From positions 4,349,501 to 4,413,500 of the forward strand of contig NZ_CP155729.1 in assembly GCF_039724765.1 (NCBI RefSeq): a stretch of 64,000 nt of DNA, in the 5' to 3' direction. Every line of letters starts with the position of its first letter. The first letter of the stretch is position 1. The stretch is from Sagittula stellata E-37 (GTDB lineage Bacteria; Pseudomonadota; Alphaproteobacteria; Rhodobacterales; Rhodobacteraceae). Position numbers and translations under genes: made by a program. Shown here piece by piece: positions 1 to 8,402 of the stretch. Below the pieces are notes generated by a model, which saw only the letters and a program-made list of their open reading frames with translations, was not told where the DNA came from and made no database searches.

Positions 1-1
1 C

Positions 2-160
2 ACGGTGGATTACATCCTGAAGGTCGTGGTGCCCGACGTGACGGCCTACGATGCCGTCTACAAGCGGATGGTGGCCAAGCTTGATTTCACGATGGTCAAC
101 GGGATGATCTCGATGGAAGAGATGAAGTCCACAACGGCGGTTCCGACAAAGTACCTATGA
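2..160 (+). CDS. Lrp/AsnC-family transcriptional regulator, C-terminal fragment
   Basis: Only the last 52 codons are in the window; the reading frame is open from base 2 to the TGA at 158-160. The peptide (TVDYILKVVVPDV near its start, then AYDAVYKRM and a final TTAVPTKYL) matches the end of the RAM ligand-binding/oligomerisation domain of Lrp/AsnC regulators, in which the TTA/S-x-x-P-T-KY-L ending is characteristic. Lrp proteins are cytoplasmic and respond to amino acids. The DNA-binding half lies upstream of the window, so the ligand and targets cannot be judged. Confidence 0.85.
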   Translation, partial: TVDYILKVVVPDVTAYDAVYKRMVAKLDFTMVNGMISMEEMKSTTAVPTKYL

Positions 161-262
161 TCCGGATCATTGATCCAGACGGATGCCACTTTCCCGTCGG
201 GTCACCGGCTGGCTGAACATCTTGGCTCCTGCCGGCGTGCGCCGTCCAGGCCCTTCGGCATG

Positions 263-901
263 TCACAGCGCGGCGTCAGGCTGCGCTTCGGGCAAGGCAG
301 CGGCGATCTCGGGGACAGCGCGGGCGGCCTCGTCAACGGCGACAAGGCGTTCAAACGCGGCAAGGTCAAGGTTCCAGCGCCGCGCATTCACCATCTGGCC
401 CACAAGGCAGAGGTCGGCCTGTGTGATCGTATCGCCGAAACTGTATCGGGTGCCGTCCGGTAACAGCCCCTGATAGGCTGTGAACCCTTCCTGCATCCAG
501 TGGTGCATCCAGGAGACGCAGTCATCCTGGCTATGGCCCATGGCCTTGAGCTGGCCCAGGACTTTAAGGTTGTTGACCGGATGGATTTCCAGCGCGATCA
601 CCTGTGCGGCGGCCCGGACACGGGCCTTGTCGGTCGGATCCGGGGGCAGCAGCGGCGGGTCGGGGTACATATCGTCCAGCCAGTCGAGGATCGCCAGCGA
701 CTGTGTCAGGACAGTACCGTCCTCAAGCCGCAGGGCGGGCACACCGGCAGAGGGATTGAGCCCGCGGAACGCATCGCTCCTGTGTTCTCCCGTCAACAGA
801 TTGACCGGTTGGATGTCGTAGTCGATACCCTTGAGGTTCAACGCCGCGCGCACCCGCAACGACGTGGTCGACCGCCAATAAGAATAAAGTTTCAGGGACA
901 C
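263..901 (-). CDS. maiA: Maleylacetoacetate isomerase (zeta-class glutathione S-transferase)
   Basis: A 212-residue soluble protein of normal length for the zeta-class GST family. The N-terminal thioredoxin-like domain carries the YWRSTTSLRVR motif (about residues 8-18), the position of the catalytic Ser/Cys and glutathione site, followed by NPSAGVPAL and the QSLAI glutathione-binding segment. The helical C-terminal domain has HPVNNLKVL, typical of maleylacetoacetate isomerase. Family members isomerise maleylacetoacetate to fumarylacetoacetate in tyrosine/homogentisate breakdown. It starts at a GTG preceded by GGAGGAG. No other homogentisate gene is visible, but a MarR gene of the kind that controls aromatic catabolism lies nearby. 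A general GST role is the alternative. Confidence 0.83.
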   Translation of the reverse strand: MSLKLYSYWRSTTSLRVRAALNLKGIDYDIQPVNLLTGEHRSDAFRGLNPSAGVPALRLEDGTVLTQSLAILDWLDDMYPDPPLLPPDPTDKARVRAAAQVIALEIHPVNNLKVLGQLKAMGHSQDDCVSWMHHWMQEGFTAYQGLLPDGTRYSFGDTITQADLCLVGQMVNARRWNLDLAAFERLVAVDEAARAVPEIAAALPEAQPDAAL

Positions 902-1378
902 CGTGTTCTCCTCCGATTTGGTGGCGGGGCTAAGTCGTGCCCCTCTGCTACACCTTCCCGACGCTATACCGTGGGTATGGAAACGCCTCCCACGGTCTGT
1001 CCATTCAACCCGGGTTTGCCGTCGGGCATATTCTCAGGCCTGCCGCGACGGTCCATGTCATCGCCCTGCTGCGGCCCCTGCTTTCTGGCGGCTTCCGCCC
1101 GGGCGCTTTGGGTGGCGGGTCCCGAACCTGAAGGGCATCCCAAAACCCAGCATCTTGGCCTTCGGCCACAGGATCGAATGCGACGCGCTTTCGAAGGCCC
1201 ACGTGTCGCGCCTGCGTGGCGTCACCATGTCACGCTCCCTGCACGAAGCACGTGGGCAATGCGCATCGGATTCCATGGAGAACGCCCCGCTGCACGTTTC
1301 TGGTCAACTCCCCGTCTCCAAAGTGCGTCGCCCGATCTGCCTCGTCCGACGGTCGGCATCCTAAACCAAAAATGAACG
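902..1378. other. Long intergenic region without a supported gene
   Basis: About 480 bases upstream of the GST gene. Open frames here on both strands give low-complexity Arg/Pro-rich products, have no good ribosome binding site and partly run antisense into the GST gene. No RNA gene or strong terminator was recognised. It presumably holds the GST promoter. Confidence 0.5.
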
Positions 1379-1420
1379 TTGCACTTGCAATGAAGTCAAG
1401 GCGTTTGTTGCATTCGCAAC
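1379..1420. promoter_or_regulatory. Two TTGC...GCAA dyads upstream of the MarR gene, likely operators
   Basis: The first dyad, TTGCA-CT-TGCAA, is at 1379-1390. The second, GTTGC-ATTC-GCAAC, is at 1407-1420. Their centres are about 29 bp apart, close to three helical turns. They lie 60-100 bp before the MarR start codon, a normal place for MarR autoregulation. That this MarR binds them is inferred from position and symmetry. Confidence 0.55.
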
Positions 1421-1480
1421 CAAACCACTTGCGCCCACCCAGTGCCCGGCGGATAGTTCCGGGAACCGAAAGGACCCGTG

Positions 1481-1930
1481 ATGAAAGAGGATCTGCCCCC
1501 ACTTCCCGAGTTCGACCTGTACGGCTTCACGCCCTACAGGCTGGCTGTTGCCGCGAAACGCACGAGCGAGGAACTGGCCCGCCAGTATCGTGCCCGCTTC
1601 GGCATTTCGATCCCGGAGTGGCGCGTTCTGGTACACCTTGCCCATTCCGGGAAGGTTTCAGTCCGGGACATCGAAGTCCGCGTCGCGATGGAGAAATACG
1701 AGGTCAGCCGCGCAGCCAAGCGTCTGCGCGAAGCGGGTCTTATCGAGCGCAAGGAAAACCCGGCGGACCGGCGGCTCGTGATCCTGTCGCTCACATCAAA
1801 GGGGCGCCAGATGATGACCGAATTGCTGCCCATGGCCAAGGCACACCAGAAAGAACTGGAAAAACGGCTTGGGGACGCGTTCCAGCAGCTTGAAGCGGGG
1901 CTGGAAGAGCTGCTGAAAGAAACCAAGTGA
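1481..1930 (+). CDS. MarR-family transcriptional regulator
   Basis: A 149-residue winged-helix protein. ISIPEWRVLVHLAHSG begins the core of the MarR fold, EKYEVSRAAKRLREAGLIER is the recognition-helix region, and NPADRRLVILSLTSKGR is the wing and following helix. The ATG at 1481 is preceded by GAAAGGACCC; an in-frame GTG just before it is less likely the start. MarR dimers usually repress neighbouring genes until a small, often aromatic, ligand binds. The maleylacetoacetate-isomerase-like gene nearby suggests homogentisate-pathway control, but this is inference. Two inverted repeats lie upstream. Confidence 0.88.
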   Translation: MKEDLPPLPEFDLYGFTPYRLAVAAKRTSEELARQYRARFGISIPEWRVLVHLAHSGKVSVRDIEVRVAMEKYEVSRAAKRLREAGLIERKENPADRRLVILSLTSKGRQMMTELLPMAKAHQKELEKRLGDAFQQLEAGLEELLKETK

Positions 1931-2120
1931 TACCCTGCCTGGGTATCGGGCTTTGATCCTCGTTCAGGCAATCGTTGTTCTCGCTCATCATTCATGCCGC
2001 GCCGATGAACGCGGATCGAACGGGCGTTCGCCCTAGGGCAAACGATGGCAACCCGCAGCGCATCGAAAAAAGGCAGCTTGAAGGATTTCTGCCGGAAAAC
2101 TCTCCCGGCCTGCCCAACCA

Positions 2121-2141
2121 CAATTGAACACCGTTCAATTG
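2121..2141. promoter_or_regulatory. Perfect palindrome CAATTGAAC-N3-GTTCAATTG, likely TetR operator
   Basis: A perfect 9-bp inverted repeat with a 3-bp spacer, 40 bp before the TauE-like gene. Its left arm AATTGAAC recurs exactly at 7523-7530, where it is followed after 3 bp by GTTC in the TRAP/TetR divergent region. A shared palindrome at the head of the exporter-amidase genes and beside tetR suggests one regulator controls both. The regulator assignment is inference; the repeat is seen directly. Confidence 0.7.
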
Positions 2142-2181
2142 AGTGGTACGGGCCGCGCATGCTCCGAATGGAATAGCGCCC

Positions 2182-3000
2182 ATGTTCGATCCCTCCTTGC
2201 TTCCTATCCTCCTGATCCTGCTGGCCACCGGCGCCTTTGCCGGGTTGCTGTCGGGACTGCTTGGCATCGGCGGAGGCATTTTCCTTGTCCCCGTTCTGCT
2301 GTTCATCTTTCGCGGCCTCGGCGTGTCGGACACCATCGTCATGCAGCTTTGCGTGGGCACTTCCACGGCCACCATCGTGGCAACGTCGATCCGCTCTGTC
2401 TGGGCGCACCACAGGCGCGGCGCGGTCGAAGTCGCCATTCTGCGGGCCTGGGCGCCATGGCTGGCGGCTGGCGCGATCCTCGGCGTCCTGACGGCGACGT
2501 CCCTCAAATCGGACACCCTGATGCTGATCTTCGGCGGACTTGCAACGCTCATGGGGATCTACATGCTTGCCGGCAATCCCGACTGGCGGCTGGGGAATGA
2601 GCATCCCGGACCTCGGGTTTACGTGCCCTACTCCGGAACGATGGGCTTTGTCTGCGCGATGATCGGCATCGGCGGCGGGACGTTCGGCGTACCTGCCCTG
2701 ACCGCCTATGGCACACCGATCAACCGTGCCATCGCCACGTCTGCCGGGTTCGGGCTGTTGATCTCGCTTCCCGCGAGTGTGACTTACCTGCTCGCATCGC
2801 CGAAGGATCTCACCCTTCCGCCGTTCACGATGGGCCTTGTCAGCCTGCCCGCCTTTATCGCCATCACCGCAATGACCTTCCTGACCGTGCCGATCGGCGC
2901 GCGGCTGACCCACGTCCTGCCGACAGGCCGACTGCGCCAGGTCTTTGCCCTGTTCATCATCCTTGCGGCCATGAATATGCTGCGCAAGGCCCTCTTCTGA
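2182..3000 (+). CDS. TauE/SafE-family sulfite/organic-anion exporter-like membrane protein
   Basis: A 272-residue integral membrane protein with about eight hydrophobic segments. Two glycine-rich repeats, GLLSGLLGIGGGIFLVPVLL near the N-terminus and MIGIGGGTFGVPALTAYG in the second half, are the duplicated signature of the TauE/SafE family. Family members move sulfite, sulfoacetate or other small anions across the inner membrane; the substrate here is unknown. The ATG at 2182 starts the first membrane helix; a frame extension to 2143 would put the start inside the operator region. The amidase follows 13 bp downstream, indicating one transcript. A palindrome upstream matches one beside the tetR gene. 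Confidence 0.85.
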   Translation: MFDPSLLPILLILLATGAFAGLLSGLLGIGGGIFLVPVLLFIFRGLGVSDTIVMQLCVGTSTATIVATSIRSVWAHHRRGAVEVAILRAWAPWLAAGAILGVLTATSLKSDTLMLIFGGLATLMGIYMLAGNPDWRLGNEHPGPRVYVPYSGTMGFVCAMIGIGGGTFGVPALTAYGTPINRAIATSAGFGLLISLPASVTYLLASPKDLTLPPFTMGLVSLPAFIAITAMTFLTVPIGARLTHVLPTGRLRQVFALFIILAAMNMLRKALF

Positions 3001-3013
3001 AGGAGACGCTCCC

Positions 3014-4519
3014 TTGGCCCGAGACATCCCAACCGATCCCGCAGACCTTGGCGCCGCAGAAGCGCGCCGGCTGATCGCCCGCAAGGCGCTGTCCGCGACG
3101 GAACTGGCCATCGCCTGCATCACCCGTGTCGAGGCCGTGGACCACGCGGTGAACGCGCTTGTGGCGCGCGACTTCGACGGCCTGAGGGAGGGCGCATGGG
3201 CAGCGGACAAGGCGCTGGCATCCGGCGCGGACCTCGGCGCACTGCACGGGCTGCCATTCGGCGTGAAAGACATGGTCGACGTCGCCGGCCTGCCCACCAC
3301 CTTCGGATCGGAATTGTTCCGCGACAATGTCGCCACGAAGGACGATGCCATGGTGGCCGCCATGCGCCGCGCGGGCGCGACCCCCATGGGCAAGACCAAC
3401 AACCCGGAATGGAGCGCGGGCGGCAACACCCGCAACCGCGTCTACGGCGCAACGGCCAATCCGCACGACCTGACACGTACCTGCGCCGGGTCTTCGGGCG
3501 GGTCGGCGGCGGGGCTGGCGGCGGGGTACTTTCCACTGGCCACCGGCTCCGACACCGGCGGATCGCTGCGCAACCCGGCGGCCTTCTGCGGAGTGGTGGG
3601 CTACCGCCCTTCGCCCGGTGTCGTGCCGGGCAACACACGGGGCATCGGATATCTCCCGCTGTCGACGGCTGGCCCCATGGGCCGCAACGTGGAGGACACG
3701 GCGCTGATGCTGTCGGTGCTCGCCCGGCCCGACATGCGCGATCCCTACACGGCGACCGTGGACGGCCGGACCGCGTGGAATCCGGCAAGTTTCGCCAACC
3801 TTCCCCGCTGCGACCTGTCTTCACTGCGTGTGGCTTTCACCGAGGACTACGGCTTTGCCCCCACCGAAGGCATCGTGCGGGATCACTTCCGCACCGTCGT
3901 GCCGCAACTGTCTCAGCTGTTCGGCGCTGCCGACGACGGCACGCCCGATTGCACCGATGCCGACCGGATCTTCTCCGTGCTGCGCGGCATCCTCTTCGTG
4001 GCCATGCACGGCAAGCGCCTGGACCACCATCCCGAACAGGTCGGACCCAACGTGACAGAAAATGTCCACGAGGGCCGCAGCTTCACCCCCGATGACATCG
4101 CCGAAGCACTGTCGATGCAGGGCGCGTTTTACCAGCGCTGGCAGACATGGTTCGAAACGCATGACTACGTGATCTCTCCGGCGGTGACGATCAGCCCCCG
4201 CGACTGGCACGAGCTTTACCCGACCAAGATCGACGGCGTGGCAACCAAAAGCTACTACCACTGGCTGGCGATGGCCTATGCCTCCACCATCGCGGGGCAT
4301 CCGTCGATCACCATTCCCTGCGGCCGGGACGCCAACGGGATGCCGTTCGGCCTGCAGATCGTGGGCAGGCGGTACGACGACCTCGGCGTCCTCAGCGTCG
4401 CGGCAGAGCTTGAGGCCATCATCGCAGGGATTTCCGATCTCGCGCCGCGTGGCCCCGACATTTCGGCGCTCAAGTCCGCCGGACCGCTTTCAGATGTCGA
4501 GGGCTTTCTCAGCCTTTGA
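3014..4519 (+). CDS. Amidase (amidase-signature family)
   Basis: A 501-residue cytoplasmic hydrolase with the full amidase signature. The catalytic lysine lies in GLPFGVKDMVDV (Lys85), the cis-serine in GSSGGSAAGLAAG (about 160), and the nucleophile in GSDTGGSLRNPA (Ser184). The family cleaves carboxamides to acid plus ammonia or amine; substrates vary widely and cannot be read from the sequence. Translation starts at TTG 3014 with AGGAGA ten bases upstream. It is co-transcribed with the exporter-like gene before it. The neighbouring TRAP transporter, amino-acid oxidase and aminotransferase suggest an imported amide or amino-acid derivative as substrate. It is not GatA: no gatB/gatC is nearby. 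Confidence 0.9.
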   Translation: MARDIPTDPADLGAAEARRLIARKALSATELAIACITRVEAVDHAVNALVARDFDGLREGAWAADKALASGADLGALHGLPFGVKDMVDVAGLPTTFGSELFRDNVATKDDAMVAAMRRAGATPMGKTNNPEWSAGGNTRNRVYGATANPHDLTRTCAGSSGGSAAGLAAGYFPLATGSDTGGSLRNPAAFCGVVGYRPSPGVVPGNTRGIGYLPLSTAGPMGRNVEDTALMLSVLARPDMRDPYTATVDGRTAWNPASFANLPRCDLSSLRVAFTEDYGFAPTEGIVRDHFRTVVPQLSQLFGAADDGTPDCTDADRIFSVLRGILFVAMHGKRLDHHPEQVGPNVTENVHEGRSFTPDDIAEALSMQGAFYQRWQTWFETHDYVISPAVTISPRDWHELYPTKIDGVATKSYYHWLAMAYASTIAGHPSITIPCGRDANGMPFGLQIVGRRYDDLGVLSVAAELEAIIAGISDLAPRGPDISALKSAGPLSDVEGFLSL

Positions 4520-4540
4520 TCGCGACTGCCGAAGCAGACC

Positions 4541-4570
4541 GATGCCGGGCCGCGGGACGCGCCCGGCATC
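4541..4570 (+). terminator. Hairpin after the amidase gene
   Basis: GATGCCGGGC pairs with GCCCGGCATC across a short GC-rich loop and is followed by GTTGTT, 20 bases after the amidase stop. The U tract is short, so termination strength is uncertain. Confidence 0.5.
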
Positions 4571-4597
4571 GTTGTTCCCGCAAAATCGGCAGGTACG

Positions 4598-4624
4598 AAA
4601 AAGGGGCGCCCGTCAGGACGCCCC
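4598..4624 (-). terminator. Rho-independent terminator of the TRAP operon (minus strand)
   Basis: Read on the minus strand, GGGGCGTCC...GGGCGCCCC forms a stem followed by TTTTT, 23 bases beyond the TRAP binding-protein stop codon. Together with the plus-strand hairpin at 4541 it separates two convergent operons. Confidence 0.72.
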
Positions 4625-4646
4625 CGGTCTTTCCCATCGGCCCCGA

Positions 4647-5633
4647 TCACTCGGGCGCGTATTCCGCCACGAAGCTGCGCAGCTCCTCGATCCGCTCGTT
4701 CGGCACCTCGGTCAGCACATCGGCCATCGGCAGAGTGGCTTCGCGGAACGTCGCCAGTTCTTCTTCGGTCGGCTCGTAGACGGCAATGCCGGCCTCTTCG
4801 AGGTTCTTCTTGTGCGTGACTTCGGAGGCATCAACCCAGTCGAAGACCTCGGCCAGAGCGTCGAGAGAGGCTTTCTCGAAGGTGGCCTGCTCCTCTTCCG
4901 AAAGTCCATCCCACCAGGTGGTCGATGCCAGCGCAAGCCGGGCGGACATGATGACCTTGGCATCGGTAAAGTTGGTGAACAGGTCACCCTGGCCAAAGAC
5001 CAGCGGCACCAGCGACGCGTTGACGTAACCGTTGGCGATGCCCGTCTGGATCGCATTAGGCACTTCCGAGAACGGGATGACCACGCCGCTTGCGCCCATC
5101 ATCTGGAACATCTCGAGCTGGTTCGGGTCCAGCGCGCGCATCCGCAGACCTTCCATGTCGGAAACGCTGCGGACTTCCTTTTCGTTGTTGAAGATACCGA
5201 GGAAACCGCCGGTCGGCACAATCGCCAGGATGCGCATACCTTCGGCGGCCAACTCTTCGTTGACCTGATCGAGGTAGTCGGACTCGGTGAAGAACTTGAA
5301 CTCGTGCGCCGGGTTCTCGAAGGTGTAGGGCAGTTGCAGCGCGCGCATTTCCTCGACGAACTGGGTTGCCACGGCATAGTTCGACATGGAGAGGTCGAGG
5401 ATACCCGCGCGGATCTGGTCGAGACGCTCATCCTCGCCGCCGATGGTGTCACGGGGGAAGGTCTCAGTGTCCCAGCCGGCCTCTTTCAGTGTGGTGAACA
5501 AGTTGTCCACGTAGCGGTAGGTGCCGGACTGTTCACGGTCGGGGTTGGAGTCGAGCGCGACATTGATGGACTGCGCCGAAGCGGCGGAGGCTAGGAAAAG
5601 CGCGGTGAGGGTGGCGGTAGAGAATAGGTTCAT
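4647..5633 (-). CDS. TRAP transporter periplasmic substrate-binding protein (DctP family)
   Basis: A 328-residue secreted protein. The first 20 residues (MNLFSTATLTALFLASAASA) are a Sec signal peptide ending in a signal peptidase I type site. The body shows DctP features: IRAGILDLSMSN, the MRALDPNQ segment with the arginine that usually binds a substrate carboxylate, and GIANGYVNASL. It captures the ligand in the periplasm for the DctQ and DctM proteins encoded just upstream. It is the last gene of an M-Q-P operon; the start is 3 bp after the DctQ stop, with GGAG inside that gene. The ligand is not deducible, but an organic acid, amide or amino acid fits the neighbours. Confidence 0.92.
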   Translation of the reverse strand: MNLFSTATLTALFLASAASAQSINVALDSNPDREQSGTYRYVDNLFTTLKEAGWDTETFPRDTIGGEDERLDQIRAGILDLSMSNYAVATQFVEEMRALQLPYTFENPAHEFKFFTESDYLDQVNEELAAEGMRILAIVPTGGFLGIFNNEKEVRSVSDMEGLRMRALDPNQLEMFQMMGASGVVIPFSEVPNAIQTGIANGYVNASLVPLVFGQGDLFTNFTDAKVIMSARLALASTTWWDGLSEEEQATFEKASLDALAEVFDWVDASEVTHKKNLEEAGIAVYEPTEEELATFREATLPMADVLTEVPNERIEELRSFVAEYAPE

Positions 5634-5636
5634 CGG

Positions 5637-6173
5637 TTACTCCAGCATGTTGGATTCAGTGGACTTTGCGAAGGCGATCTCTTCTTCGAGCACCTTCGGT
5701 GAGATGAGCGCGCCAAGTCCGGCAAGCCCATGGAACAGGATCAGGATCAGGGCGACCGGCAACGCGGCGGCCATCCAGGCGGTCGAGATTTCAAGCCCCT
5801 CGGAGGTGCGGCCAATCTGGCGTTCGAGATAGGGCCAGGTGAACCACAGAACCGGCGCGAAGAAGGTCCACGAGGCCAGGAAGCGCGCCACGACCTGCAC
5901 CTTCTGGCGCCAGATCACGTGGCTGGGCGGATGCACCATCGCCGGGTCGGCATGTGTGTGGAACGCCGCCGAAGCCCCCAGCAACCCGCCCCAGACCATG
6001 AGCCAGCGGGCCAGTTCCTCGGTCCAGAACGGCGGCGAGGCAAAGGCGTACCGTGCCACGACCTGAAGCATCATGACGCACAGCATTGCGCCAAAGCACA
6101 GGGCGGCGATCCTTGTGGCGAAAAAGTTCAACCGTTGCGACGTGGCATACGTGAGATTGGCGATACGGATCAT
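5637..6173 (-). CDS. TRAP transporter small permease subunit (DctQ family)
   Basis: A 178-residue inner-membrane protein with four predicted helices. The hydrophobic stretches include CFGAMLCVMMLQVVARY near residue 35, the WTEELARWLMVWGGLLGASAAF segment that is the hallmark of DctQ proteins, and two further helices. It forms the transporter with DctM and couples uptake to a sodium or proton gradient. It sits between the DctM and DctP genes with 10 bp and 3 bp gaps, so all three are co-transcribed. Length is normal. Confidence 0.9.
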   Translation of the reverse strand: MIRIANLTYATSQRLNFFATRIAALCFGAMLCVMMLQVVARYAFASPPFWTEELARWLMVWGGLLGASAAFHTHADPAMVHPPSHVIWRQKVQVVARFLASWTFFAPVLWFTWPYLERQIGRTSEGLEISTAWMAAALPVALILILFHGLAGLGALISPKVLEEEIAFAKSTESNMLE

Positions 6174-6183
6174 CTGTCTCTCC

Positions 6184-7470
6184 TCACTCGACGAAACCGG
6201 CCAGGCGCGGCAGGAACAGCGTCAGCTCAGGCGTGAAGGTCAGGATCAGCAGCACGCCAAGCTGAACCAGCAGGAAGGGCGCCGCTGCCTTGGCAATGCC
6301 CCAGTAAGGCGCACCCGACACCGCCGACACGACCAGCAGCGCCGCGCCGAAAGGCGGGGTCACGATGCCAAGCATGAGGTTCACCACGATGACGATCCCA
6401 AGGTGGATCGGATCTGCGCCCATCGAAATGCCAGTCGGCACCAGGAGCGGGACAAGCAGGGCCAGCGCAACCGGCACCTCCAGGAACATGCCCGCCACAA
6501 GGAATACCACGTTGAGCAGCAGCAGATACTTCCAACCCTCGAACCCGAGCCCGATCAGAGCGTCGGCCAGGAGCGTCGGCAGCTTTTCCAGCCCTGCGAG
6601 GTAGCCGAAGATCGCCACGCCCGACAACAGTATGAAGATAGATCCGGACAGGATTGCCGTACGCTCAAGGCTCTTGATGATCGTGTCCCACGACATCTGA
6701 CCGTAGATGATCCCTGCGAGGATCGCGCAGCATACGGCGACACCGGCGGCCTCGGTCGGGGTCATGACCCCGAAGACGATACCCGACAGGATGATCACCG
6801 GAATGACCGTGGCGGGCAGCGCGTAGACGGCACGTCTCAGCACTTCGCGCGCTGGCACCTTTTCACCCGTCGGGTGATCGTGGCGGTGGGCCATCCAGGC
6901 GTTCGCGCCAAACAGTGCGACCGCCATGATGATGCCGGGCACGATACCCGCGATGAACAGCGCCGCAACCGATGTGTTCATGAGTGCCCCGTAGAAGATC
7001 ATGATGATCGACGGCGGGATGATTGGGCCGATGACCGACGAGGCCGCGGTAACCGCGCCGGCATATTGCACGGAGTAGCCCGACTTCCGCATGGCCGGCA
7101 CCAGCGTGTTCGACACGGCCGCCGCATCCGCCATGGCAGAACCGGAGATCCCCGCGAAGAACACCGAAGTGAGGATGTTGACGTGCCCCAGACCGCCTTT
7201 CAGACGCGCCATCAATGCCATGGCCAGGTCGATCAGCGCCTTCGTGACGCCTGCGCGGTTCATTATTTCGCCCGCCAGAATGAACAACGGCATCGACATG
7301 ATCGAAAACAGGTCGATATGAGCGATGATCCGTTGGGGCGCTGCGGCTAGGAAGCGCGTCCTGTCGGCTGCAACGAAGGACAAGATGGAGGCTGCCCCGA
7401 TCAGGTGCGCAAGCACAGCGCCCCCGAGCAACAGGGCGGCAGAGAAGATGAGGATCGGCAGTGCCGTCAT
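6184..7470 (-). CDS. TRAP transporter large permease subunit (DctM family)
   Basis: A 428-residue, about 12-helix inner-membrane protein of the usual DctM length. It has the family landmarks PLFILAGEIMNRAG, a GSAMADAAAVSNTLVPAM segment and IGPIIPPSIIMIFYG, then TPTEAAGVAVCCA in the second half. DctM is the ion-coupled transport subunit. It is the first gene of the minus-strand operon, transcribed divergently from tetR (7615), and the intervening region has a TetR-type palindrome. That arrangement suggests TetR represses the TRAP genes until substrate or a derivative is present. Confidence 0.92.
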   Translation of the reverse strand: MTALPILIFSAALLLGGAVLAHLIGAASILSFVAADRTRFLAAAPQRIIAHIDLFSIMSMPLFILAGEIMNRAGVTKALIDLAMALMARLKGGLGHVNILTSVFFAGISGSAMADAAAVSNTLVPAMRKSGYSVQYAGAVTAASSVIGPIIPPSIIMIFYGALMNTSVAALFIAGIVPGIIMAVALFGANAWMAHRHDHPTGEKVPAREVLRRAVYALPATVIPVIILSGIVFGVMTPTEAAGVAVCCAILAGIIYGQMSWDTIIKSLERTAILSGSIFILLSGVAIFGYLAGLEKLPTLLADALIGLGFEGWKYLLLLNVVFLVAGMFLEVPVALALLVPLLVPTGISMGADPIHLGIVIVVNLMLGIVTPPFGAALLVVSAVSGAPYWGIAKAAAPFLLVQLGVLLILTFTPELTLFLPRLAGFVE

Positions 7471-7522
7471 TTTGGTCCCATTCGTCAGGTTCGAGTGTGT
7501 CCGGGCGAGAGTAGCGTTTTTT

Positions 7523-7541
7523 AATTGAACGATGTTCTATA
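7523..7541. promoter_or_regulatory. AATTGAAC-N3-GTTC palindrome between TRAP and tetR genes, likely TetR operator
   Basis: AATTGAAC-GAT-GTTCTATA is an imperfect inverted repeat (6 of 8 arm positions pair) 52 bp before the dctM start and 74 bp before tetR. The left arm and the 3-bp spacing match the perfect palindrome at 2121-2141. TetR repressors typically bind such sites in the divergent region next to their own gene. Confidence 0.7.
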
Positions 7542-7614
7542 CCTGTTAAACCAAACTCGTCGAGTCCGTCACACAAAATGAGAAACGCCTAATTTTTGAA
7601 CGGGAATCGTACCA

Positions 7615-8367
7615 GTGACCACGGGAAATGATGAAGAAAAGGGCAAAGTTCTGCGCGGCCGGGCCGCAGCAGTGGGCTTGAACAAGAATCAGGTGGTCGC
7701 CGCGGCGATCGCGCAAATCGGCGAAAAAGGGTTGGCGGCCTTCTCCCTGCGCGAGCTGGCCCGCAAGCTGGGCGTTTCCCCGGCGGTGATCTACTGGCAC
7801 GTGGGTGGCGCGAAAGAAGACCTCTACGCCGAGATATCCGCCTCGATCACCGGGACTTTGTCCGAAGGTCTGGATGCGGACATGCCGTGGGACGACCGTC
7901 TCAGGCAGGTGTTTCTGAAATACCGCGAGCTTGTTCACCGTCACCCGGCGGTCGCGCCGTTGCTGGGCGCCCAGATGAAATCCAACGGTGTGGCGAACCT
8001 CGACTGGGTCGAAACGATCCTTTCGGCGCTACATGACGGCGGCTATCGCGGCGATGCGCTGCGGCCCGCCTTCAACGCGCTGGTGGGCGGGCTGGCCGGA
8101 TTCGTCACGATGGAACTCGCGCCGCCCCCGGTCAGCAAGCCCGACAGCGAGGGCGAGACCTGGCAAGATCTCTTTGCCAAGCGTGTCGCGCAGACCGATC
8201 CCGAACTCTATCCGCTGACGGCGGCGGCACTCCCGGAGATATCCAATCGCATCTTCGTCCTGCGCTGGCAGAGCGGTGCCGAGATCCCCTACAACGACAG
8301 TTTCGAATTGCTGCTCGACCTTCTGGTCGAGGGGCTGAAGGCCCGGGCACCGGCCCCACCTTCCTGA
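7615..8367 (+). CDS. TetR-family transcriptional regulator
   Basis: A 250-residue regulator. The N-terminal TetR helix-turn-helix is clear: AAAIAQIGEKGLAAFSLRELARKLGVSPAVIYWH, given here only by its ends, spans about residues 25-62 with the SPAVIYWHVG recognition helix. The C-terminal ligand domain is helical with LLGAQMKSNGVANLDWVETIL and a hydrophobic AFNALVGGLAGFV helix. It starts at GTG 7615. It is divergent from the TRAP operon and head-to-tail with RidA, DadA and aminotransferase genes, and two matching palindromes suggest that it controls the TRAP and exporter-amidase operons. The inducer is unknown. Confidence 0.88.
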   Translation: MTTGNDEEKGKVLRGRAAAVGLNKNQVVAAAIAQIGEKGLAAFSLRELARKLGVSPAVIYWHVGGAKEDLYAEISASITGTLSEGLDADMPWDDRLRQVFLKYRELVHRHPAVAPLLGAQMKSNGVANLDWVETILSALHDGGYRGDALRPAFNALVGGLAGFVTMELAPPPVSKPDSEGETWQDLFAKRVAQTDPELYPLTAAALPEISNRIFVLRWQSGAEIPYNDSFELLLDLLVEGLKARAPAPPS

Positions 8368-8402
8368 CACCTCCCCCAACCTTCCGAAAACAAGGACATC
8401 TG

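Noticed and set aside
902..1375. Plus-strand frames in the GST-MarR gap as possible small genes
   Set aside because: Overlapping frames in several phases look equally random, and none has a start signal.
1534..3435. A 633-codon minus-strand frame across the MarR, TauE and amidase genes
   Set aside because: It is antisense to three well-supported genes, is Arg/Ser/Pro-rich and has no family resemblance; long antisense frames are expected at this GC content.
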